From: Phycisphaerales bacterium | GTDB taxonomy: Bacteria; Planctomycetota; Phycisphaerae; Phycisphaerales; UBA1924 | Direction of reading: 5' to 3' | NCBI GenBank assembly: GCA_003511945.1 | Contig: DOJA01000052.1 | Span: 1-5,679, forward strand | DNA: 5,679 nt | Shown: positions 1 through 5,679 of the stretch, one piece after another | Numbering within the stretch: the first letter of the stretch is position 1 | How the letters are laid out: each line of letters begins with the position of its first letter | The notes under the pieces: model-generated | The model's input: the letters and a program-made list of their open reading frames with translations, nothing else | What the model was told of the DNA's origin: nothing | Database searches by the model: none | Position numbers and translations under genes: made by a program

Positions 1-75
1 CCACCGGACAGCGGGGCCACGGAACGGGGCGATGACGCGGACGACTTCCTCGACAAGAACGGCCCATCGCAGAAG
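1..75 (+). other. Asp-rich linker ahead of the Rhs shell
   Basis: Residues 1-25 contain Pro, Gly, Ser and five Asp within residues 11-18 (GDDADDFLDKN). The stretch lacks the hydrophobic alternation of the following region and looks like a flexible linker joining an unseen upstream domain to the Rhs module. The Asp cluster could bind a cation, but it does not match a complete dockerin or EF-hand loop, so I make no such claim. Confidence 0.4.
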
Positions 76-3000
76 TCCGGGTGCCCGGTGCTGCTCGCCG
101 AGGGCTTCAAGACCGAGAGCGATGTCGACCTCGTGGTGGCCCTGCCCGGCGAGGACTTCGTGCTGCGGCGGGTCTACAACGCCGGCGCGGACATCGACGA
201 GCCGGGCTACCCCTGGTACCTGGGCACGGGGTGGGGCACCAGCGCGGACGGTTGGATTCAGTTCGAGCCCAGGCGGATGGAGTGGCACGAGCACCCGCTC
301 GATCTCAATCCTTACCCCGACTCCGTACAGGTGTCGGTGTACCCGATCGAGGAGAGCGGGTTCTTCTACGACACTCGCGCGGAGAGCCCGGATGGACTCC
401 CGCCCGGGCCGCCGGAGGACCCGATCCGCGGAAAGGAGTTCGAGCCGATCACACCGGGGCTGGCCCGCGTTCGGGCGGGGGTGGTCCACATCGAGCCCGG
501 GTTCGGACGGACCGATGGAACTTCTGGGATTGTGTCGAGTCCCTCGCACGACCCGTACAGGTGTTGGATCTACGACACGCCCGGCGGGGGGCAGACGATC
601 TACTCGCGCAAGCCGGGCTACTACGAGGGGCGCGTCCTGCGCTACCTCGACGCCTTCGGCAACCCATGGACTTACGACTATGTCGAGTACACACCCGGTG
701 CGAACGGTCGTCCCGTGGTTCCCCGCCTCCTGCGGATCTTTCTCCACGGCACCGACCCGGTCGCCACAGGGGGCGGTGCGTTCGCGGCGAGAGCGGTCGT
801 CGAGTTCGAGTGGGACACCGTCAAGCCGAGCGTGCCCGGCTCGGGCGGCGGGCGGATGCTCGGCGCGCGGGTGACTCGCCCGGGGCTGCCCGCGAGCATC
901 AACGACCGGGGGCTCTCGTATGTGAAGTACTCGTACCAGGTCGTGCCCGGGGCCGCGCCGAACGGGAGCGACGAGCACCTCCTCTCGCTGGTTGAGAAGG
1001 GTGTTCTGGTGAACGCCCCGCTCGAAGGGGAATCGGCGCCGGCGGGGTTCGAGCCCGAGTACCACATCACCTACACCCACTTCCGCTACGCGGGGCGGCG
1101 GCTCTCGCACCGGTTCGACGCGGCCCAGCTCGAGCACTACGCCGAGCATCTGTACACCCCGCCCGCGGGCACGCAATCGCCGCAGGAGCGCCTCGCTGCC
1201 GCGGCGGACGAGTTCTCGCACCTGCCGCTGAACGCCGGGCTGGGCGGCGGGACAGCCACGGTCGCGGACCTCGCGTCGAAGATCGTCAGTTACTCAAAGA
1301 TCCATGACTCGTGGCGCGTCGTGCAGGAGATCATCCAGCAGGGGTGCCCGTGTGCCGGCGCGGGCGGGAGCGCCACCAAGATCAATTATGCGTACGGGCG
1401 GAGCTGGATCGCCGAGCCCGAGCAGGTGTGGAAGTCGGCCCCCGGACCCAATGGCCAGACGACGATCACGACCAAACTGGGCCGCTGGAAGACGGTGACG
1501 ACGATCACCGAGTCCTCTCGGGACGAGACGGGGGCGTGGCAGGTCGATCAGGTCAAGCGGAGTTGGGCGGAGATGGTGCCGATCCTGATCGGCCCTCAAC
1601 CGACGGTCTGGAGCGATCGCGATCCCGAGGTGATCCCCCCGTCGCCAGTGGTGACCACGATCGAGTTCCGCCCCCGCCTCCTCGTGCCCTTCACCGTGGC
1701 GAACGCGATCACGGAGTATGTGGACGGCCAGCCCGGGCGGAGCTGGTACACGCTCCACGAGTACCTGGACGGCAGTCGAGCCCGCGAGTACCACCCCAGC
1801 GCCCTGACGGGCGTGCTGCTCGATGAGAACGGCTGCCTCGAGTACTCGGATGAAGCCGCGAATGTGCTGCTGGGCACGCAGCGACAGGACGGGCCGGCGC
1901 CGGCGGCCCGCGAGGCGTTCCAGTTCAAGCCCGACGGGCTCATCACCTGGACCCGCCACGATGCACTCGGTCGGATGACCGAGAGCGGGGTGGAGCGATC
2001 TTCGGTCTCCGGTCCGCCCTCAGCGTGGTCGGTTCCGGCGGCCATGGATGCGCGCGTGGCTGAGCGTCGGAGCTACCTCGCCTCCGCGGCGGGAGCGGGC
2101 GTCGGCAACCTCCGGTACGACCTGGTGAGCCGCATCGATCGGTTCACAGACGGACAGACCGGGCCGACTGATTCAGTCGTCCACGACTATGCGACGGAGT
2201 TGGGGACGAGCAATCTGATTACCGACTGGCGCCGCCCGCGCGTAGTGGCCCGTGCGGAGCGGACCGAACGAGGTCGGGAGGCGGGCCCGCCAGGCGATGC
2301 GGTCTCGTGGCGCCGGTTCGACGCGACGGGGGCGCTCATCTTCACCTGCGATCCGTCGGGCACGGTGATCCGGTACACGAACGACCCATCGACCGGTCGT
2401 CCGAGCCGAATCGACCGCAATGTCGCGTCGCCCGGCGGGGCGCTCCTGCCGCCGACCGCCGGCGTTCGCCATCTTGAGGGCGCGCTCACCACTCACATCA
2501 CCAACGACATCCTGGGACGCCCCCGTCGGACGATCGAAGAGAGCGGCGTCATCTCGTCCACAGACTGGTCTCTGGAGCGGGCCGACCTGCTGCTGCACGA
2601 TGGCGTCGTCGCTCCCAGCACGCTTGAGTACCTCGTGCAGACCGTCACGCCGCACGAGCTCGCGGGCGGCACGCACGCCGGCGCGATCAGCAAGACATGG
2701 TTGGGGGCGTCGCTGAACATCCTCGGCGTCCGCGAGTTTGAAGGGGCGAGCGGTCAGCCGACCGAACGGGAAACCGGGCGCACGCTCCACGACTACGCCT
2801 TTGGAGAGGTGCTCCGCGCGAGTCGGCGCTGGCACGATGTCGCGGGGGATCGCTTCACGACCGAGTCGTTCGAGTACGACCGCCAGGGGCGCGTCAGTCG
2901 TCGAACAGCAGCGAACGGTCAGGTGACCGAGACGGAGTACGACTCCAACGACCGGCCCGTCGCGGTGCGGAGCGGCGCATCCGGGCGCACCCCGGTGCTG

Positions 3001-5679
3001 CAGACGGAGTTCTTCTACGACTTCGATCCCCTGAGCGCGCCGCCAGGCGGTGCGCCGGCGCAGGGCGTCGGCGACGGCCATATGACGCTGGTGCGCCAGC
3101 ATGTTCAGGACAGCGCCGGTGCCGCGGCCCGCGACCTGATCTCGCTCCATGACTACAGGGGGCGCAAGAGGGTGGAGTATGCGCGGGCGCCCGGCCCGGG
3201 CTGGCTCGAGGCGGCCGCGGGGCAGCACTCGGTCGTTCGGGTCGACAACACCGGCCGGGTCGTCGAGCGGGCCACCTTCGGCGCCGGGGTGCTCAACCTT
3301 GCCACGCTGGAGTCCCTCATCAGGGACACCGAAGCGATGCTGAGCGCCCCATCGCTGGGCACGGCGCCGTTCGCCGGGCGTTCGTGGACGCTGTACAGCG
3401 AGCGCGGGCTGCCCGTGGCGGTTGATGTCGCACTCAACGGGGTGAGCGACTCCGCGGGTGTGCTGCGGTCCACCTGGGCGTACGACCACAACGGGCGCGT
3501 GATCGCGGAGTTCCCCGGCGGCGGGGCCGCATCGCTGCGGAACTACGACGCGCTGGGGCGCCTGTCGGAAGAGGCGGTGGCGCTCGGCGAGTCGCCGGGG
3601 TATTCCTCCACGGGCGTGCTGATCGCCAGCGCGCTGCTGATCGAGCACTCAACAACCGGCTTCGACGATGCCACCGGGCTTCCGTTCCTGGAGACCACAG
3701 CGCGGCGAACCCACGGCGCCTCGGAGCAGTTCGAGGGGTTCAGCGAGCTTCCGGTGACCACACTCACCGCGTTCGTCCACGACGAGGCGGCGCGCCCGAT
3801 CGCCACCGTGTCCTACGGCACCAACCGGGCCGACGACACCTTCTCCGCCGGCGGCGTCCCGCCGATCTCTGCCCCGCTTGTCGGCGTCCCGGACCGCGTT
3901 TCGAATCCAAACCTGCTCATCCAGGAGACGAGGTACGACCCGATCGGGCGCCCGTCCGAGAGCATCGATGCCCAAGGGCGGGTCACTCGGTCCATCTACG
4001 ACGACTTCGATCGCGTCGTCGGCGTCGTCGAGAACGCATCCGCCGCGACGCCCACAGCGCCGGGGATCGGGCTGGTGTGGAGCCAGCCCGACGGGCACTG
4101 GTCGGTCGTGGGCCGCCCGACGCCCGGCGCTCACGACAAGGATCGCGTCACCTCGACCGTCTACGACGGCGCGGGCCTCATTACGCGCCGGGCCGCGCAT
4201 GTGCCGCGGCTTGACGCGCTCGGGCAGGTGCTGTCCGAGGACATCCAGGTCACCCAGTTCGTGTACGACCGCGCCGAGGCGAGCAGCGCCGGGCTAGGCG
4301 CGCTGGGGAATGCATCAGAGTCCAACGGGCTGCTGTACGAGGTTCGCTACCCCGCCACCGCCGGTCCGAGCATGGGGCGCCCGGGCGCCGACGAGTCGGA
4401 CATCGTCCGCTACGCGTACAACAGCGCGGGGGAGCAGACCGCCGTCCGGGACCAGCGCGGCGTGGTCCGTCGCTTCGAGCGCGATCATCTCGGGCGGGTG
4501 CTCGCGGACAGGGCCGATCCGCTGCCGGTGCTCACCGGCGGCTTCTCGATCGATGGCGCGGTGACCTCGCTCGTCACGGGCTACGACCCCTTCGGACGCG
4601 TCCAGTCGGTGCGATCCGTCGGCGGCGCGGGCGGGGTCGAGGTCCGCAACGAGGTGAAGTTCGAGTACGACGCACGCGGGCGGATCACGCGCTACCTGCA
4701 AAACCCGGTCGGTGCGGTCTCAGCTCCCGTCGAGAACGCGGTTCAGTACGCCTACGACGACCTCGGGTTCGGCACCGAGTACACCCAGCACGGCCGTCTG
4801 CGCGAGATGACCTATCCCTTCACGCACGCGGACGGGCGGCGCACGCGAGTCCGGTACGACTACGGCCCTTCCGGGTCACTCGGCGAGCGCATCTCGCGGC
4901 TCGCGGGGATGCAGTGGTCGCTCTCCGGCACGACCTTCGACTCGCATGTCGAGCACTCCTACCTCGGCGCCGGGCGGCGTGTGAAGTCCGTGTACCGCCA
5001 CGACCCGCCGGGCTCGACGCCCGAACCAACGCTCGTGCGTGACCGCACGGTTCCACGACTCGGCGAGGGCGCCGCTGTCGCGGGGCGCTACCCCGGCTAC
5101 GACCGCTTCGGCCGCCTCGCGCGCCATCTGTGGTACCGCGACGAGGCGTGGGACCGCGAGTCGGTCCCACCGATCGTCGAGGTGAACTACCGCTACGACC
5201 GCTCGTCGAACACCACGCACCGGCTGGATGATCGCCCCGGGATGTCCGGGATTTCCGGGTTCGAGCCGCGCCGGTTCAACGATGCGTACGAGCACGACGG
5301 GCTCGATCGGCTCACGAAGGCGATGCGAGGCGTGGACGCCTCCTCGCCCGAGCCCGGGGCGGACAGCCAGCGGTGGACGCTGGACACGCTGGGCAACTGG
5401 CTGACCAGCGCGGCGGCGACGAACGAACTGGGCGGCTTCGACCGGCTCGTGCACCGCTCATTCAACGCGACGAACGAAGTCTCCGCCGCCGATTCGGCAC
5501 CCGGCCTTCCGGGGGGCGAGCTGGGGCACCTCTACGACGACGCGGGGAACCTGCTGGCGGAGCAGCAGGCCGACGACGCCTTCTTGACGCAACGACGCCG
5601 TGTGTTCACCTACGACGCCTGGAACCGGCTGACGCGGGTGTCGCTGCAGACGCGCGCCGATGCGCAGTCGGCGTGGAGC
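1..5679 (+). CDS. Giant Rhs / YD-repeat protein, internal fragment (both ends outside window)
   Basis: Frame 1 is open for all 1893 codons, with no stop. Its third codon positions are nearly all G or C, and it carries about two dozen Y-D-x-x-G-R-type repeats. Seen in order: an Asp-rich linker, a DUF6531-like Rhs entry (residues 26-90), an aromatic beta-type region (to about 370), a helical stretch ending in CPC (373-451), more beta-type sequence, YD repeats (653 onward), and an ordered pre-core motif series ending in YDAWNRL (1871-1877). Family knowledge: YD repeats build a beta-cage shell, usually on exported or surface proteins, that can enclose a variable C-terminal domain. No signal peptide or membrane segment is visible, but the true N-terminus is missing. 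The first in-frame ATG (277) lies after the entry motif, so the start is upstream. No frameshift or internal stop suggests decay. Cellular role, export route and any toxin activity are unknown. Confidence is high for the gene and family, low for function. Confidence 0.95.
76..270 (+). other. Rhs shell entry module, DUF6531-like
   Basis: Residues 26-60 follow the pattern that opens many Rhs/YD proteins, in which a G-(D/N)-P-V...(T)G...E-x-D element is followed by a Pro-Gly turn and then L-x-R-x-Y. Here these read SGCPVLLAEGFK (26-37), TESDVDL (38-44) and LPGEDFVLRRVYN (48-60). The expected G-x-GW element follows as YLGTGWGTSADGW (73-85). Departures from the usual form are Cys28 in place of the common Asp or Asn, and EG (34-35) where TG is common. 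In the family this segment begins the beta-sheet shell. The assignment rests on pattern recognition; a profile search would settle whether DUF6531 is formally hit. Confidence 0.6.
271..1116 (+). other. Aromatic-rich, probably beta-structured N-terminal shell region
   Basis: Residues 91-372 are rich in Tyr, Trp, Phe and alternating hydrophobic residues with many Gly/Pro turns, as expected of beta-sheet shell. The clearest family signal is RYLDAFGNPWTYDYVEY (214-230, bases 640-690). This matches the 'D-x-x-G-N-x-W-T-Y-x-Y' segment common in the front part of YD proteins, and it is followed by a strand-like LLRIFLHG (243-250). A Gly/Ser-rich turn (SGGGRMLG, 281-288) and later HITYTHFRYAGRRL (355-368) continue the pattern. 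I cannot name a separate domain here. The stretch may include a divergent sub-domain between residues 280 and 350. Confidence 0.5.
1117..1353 (+). other. Predicted helical segment ending in a Cys-Pro-Cys motif
   Basis: Residues 373-451 differ from their surroundings. DAAQLEHYAEHLY (373-385), SPQERLAAAADEF (393-405) and VADLASKIVSYSKI (421-434) with the following VVQEIIQQG (440-448) all have helix-favouring composition with amphipathic spacing. The last runs directly into C449-P-C451, then a Gly/Ala-rich turn and a strand-like KINYAYGRSW (460-469). Two cysteines one residue apart at the return to beta structure could form a disulphide, bind metal or bind a partner. I recall Cys-rich turns at a comparable place in planctomycete Rhs proteins, but this was not checked. 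Structure is inferred by eye. Confidence 0.4.
1354..1956 (+). other. Beta-type region between the CPC motif and the YD repeats
   Basis: Residues 452-652 contain alternating-hydrophobic, Thr/Trp-rich strands such as NGQTTITTKLGRWKTVTTIT (484-503), VVTTIEFRPRLLVPFTV (550-566) and SWYTLHEYLDGSRARE (581-596). The order (strand, turn, strand, then an LDENG turn at 607-611) resembles divergent Rhs shell blades leading into the recognisable repeats. No catalytic motif or named domain is evident. Confidence 0.4.
1957..5082 (+). repeat. YD (Rhs) repeat array
   Basis: Protein-level repeats of the Y-D-x-x-G-R-h type run from residue 653 to about 1694. Clear copies are HDALGR (653-658), YDRQGRV (959-965), HDYRGR (1050-1055), VDNTGRV (1081-1087), YDHNGRV (1161-1167), YDALGRL (1182-1188), YDPIGRP (1312-1318), IDAQGRV (1322-1328), YDDFDRVV (1333-1340), YDGAGLI (1388-1394), LDALGQV (1404-1410), YNSAGEQ (1473-1479), DHLGRV (1495-1500), YDPFGRV (1528-1534), YDARGRI (1556-1562) and YDDLG (1585-1589). 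Weaker ones are FDATGAL (773-779), NDILGRP (835-841), YDSNDRP (980-986) and HDEAARP (1260-1266). Spacing is irregular, and the DNA copies are diverged rather than tandem-identical. In known structures such repeats form the spiralling beta-cage wall. A SYLGAGRRV element (1653-1661) near the end is a recurring feature just before the pre-core of this family. Confidence 0.85.
5083..5679 (+). other. Pre-core module leading to the Rhs-associated core (truncated by window end)
   Basis: Residues 1695-1893 hold an ordered set of motifs: GRYPGYDRFGRL (1695-1706), YRYDRSSN (1730-1737), YEHDGLDRLT (1763-1772), QRWTLDTLGNW (1790-1800), FNATNEVS (1821-1828), LYDDAGNLL (1844-1852) and FTYDAWNRLTRV (1869-1880). 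This order is characteristic of long YD proteins immediately before the Rhs repeat-associated core, and the WTLD-x-LGNW and YDAWNRL elements are strikingly like those I associate with planctomycete members. The core itself (a Y-D-x-x-TGL-Y-x-x-R-Y-Y-style segment and the cage-plug cleavage region) has not appeared by base 5679, so it and any variable C-terminal tip must lie downstream. Confidence 0.7.

Noticed and set aside
32..995. Overlapping + strand open frames in the other two phases (32-874 and 81-995)
   Set aside because: Arg/Ser/Pro/Ala-rich translations typical of out-of-frame GC-rich DNA; the overlapping frame 1 carries the Rhs entry motifs and the GC-biased third positions.
1294..1959. 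Open frame of 221 codons on the - strand
   Set aside because: Codon-aligned antisense of the Rhs gene, ending at a + strand tca (1294); no domain-like sequence.
2173..3648. A 491-codon open frame on the - strand, the longest ATG-to-stop frame in the window
   Set aside because: Its codons are exactly back-to-back with those of the Rhs frame, so it can only be stopped where the + strand reads tca, tta or cta, which are rare codons in this GC-rich gene. Its stop is the + strand tca at 2173. The translation is Arg/Pro/Val-rich with no recognisable motif.
4015..4029. Short GTC-rich run (gtcgtcggcgtcgtc)
   Set aside because: Encodes V-V-G-V-V within the repeat YDDFDRVVGVV; too short and in frame to be a meaningful tandem repeat.
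3649..4200. Open frame of 183 codons on the - strand
   Set aside because: Codon-aligned antisense shadow, bounded by the + strand tca at 3649; low-complexity Arg/Gly/Val composition.
4315..5454. Two further - strand open frames (4315-4701 and 4876-5454)
   Set aside because: Both are codon-aligned antisense shadows stopped by + strand tca codons at 4315 and 4876, over clear YD-repeat coding sequence.
1..5679. Search for promoters, terminators, tRNAs, CRISPR repeats, inverted-repeat ends or attachment sites
   Set aside because: Nothing stood out by eye on either strand; the whole window is coding, and GC-rich hairpins inside coding sequence are not evidence of a terminator.

Overview
The whole window lies inside one protein-coding gene on the + strand. 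Reading from base 1, all 1893 codons are open: there is no stop codon, and neither the true start nor the true end is inside the window. The translation is a very large Rhs / YD-repeat protein (Tyr-Asp repeats of the form Y-D-x-x-G-R-h). I see no second gene, RNA gene, mobile element, CRISPR array, promoter or terminator, and no intergenic stretch. Residue numbers below count from the first codon of the window; they are not those of the full protein.

Layout along the protein. Residues 1-25 are an Asp-rich, linker-like stretch. Residues about 26-90 look like the entry module of an Rhs shell (DUF6531-like: CPV...G...E.D, then LPG..F.LRR.Y, then G.GW). Residues about 90-370 are aromatic-rich and probably beta-structured, with a diagnostic RYLDAFGNPWTY segment. 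Residues about 373-451 read as helical and end in a Cys-Pro-Cys motif. Residues about 452-650 return to beta-type sequence. From about residue 653 to the end there are some two dozen YD repeats, well conserved in places and degenerate in others. The last 200 residues carry an ordered motif series (YDRFGRL, YRYDRSSN, HDGLDRLT, WTLDTLGNW, YDDAGNLL, FTYDAWNRL). That order is the approach to the Rhs-associated core, so the core and any C-terminal tip or toxin lie beyond base 5679.

Organism. Base composition is strongly GC-rich, and third codon positions are almost all G or C (19 of 20 codons at 5101-5160), as in a high-GC bacterium. The motif order near the end, especially DRFGR...WTLDTLGNW...YDAWNRL, is what I associate from memory with long Rhs proteins of Planctomycetota, possibly a Phycisphaerae-type lineage. 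This is an inference from motif style and GC content and was not checked by search.

Function. Rhs/YD shells are known to form beta-cage structures, often cell-surface or secreted, some of which enclose a toxic C-terminal domain. Whether this protein is a toxin, an adhesin-like surface protein or something else cannot be told from this internal slice.
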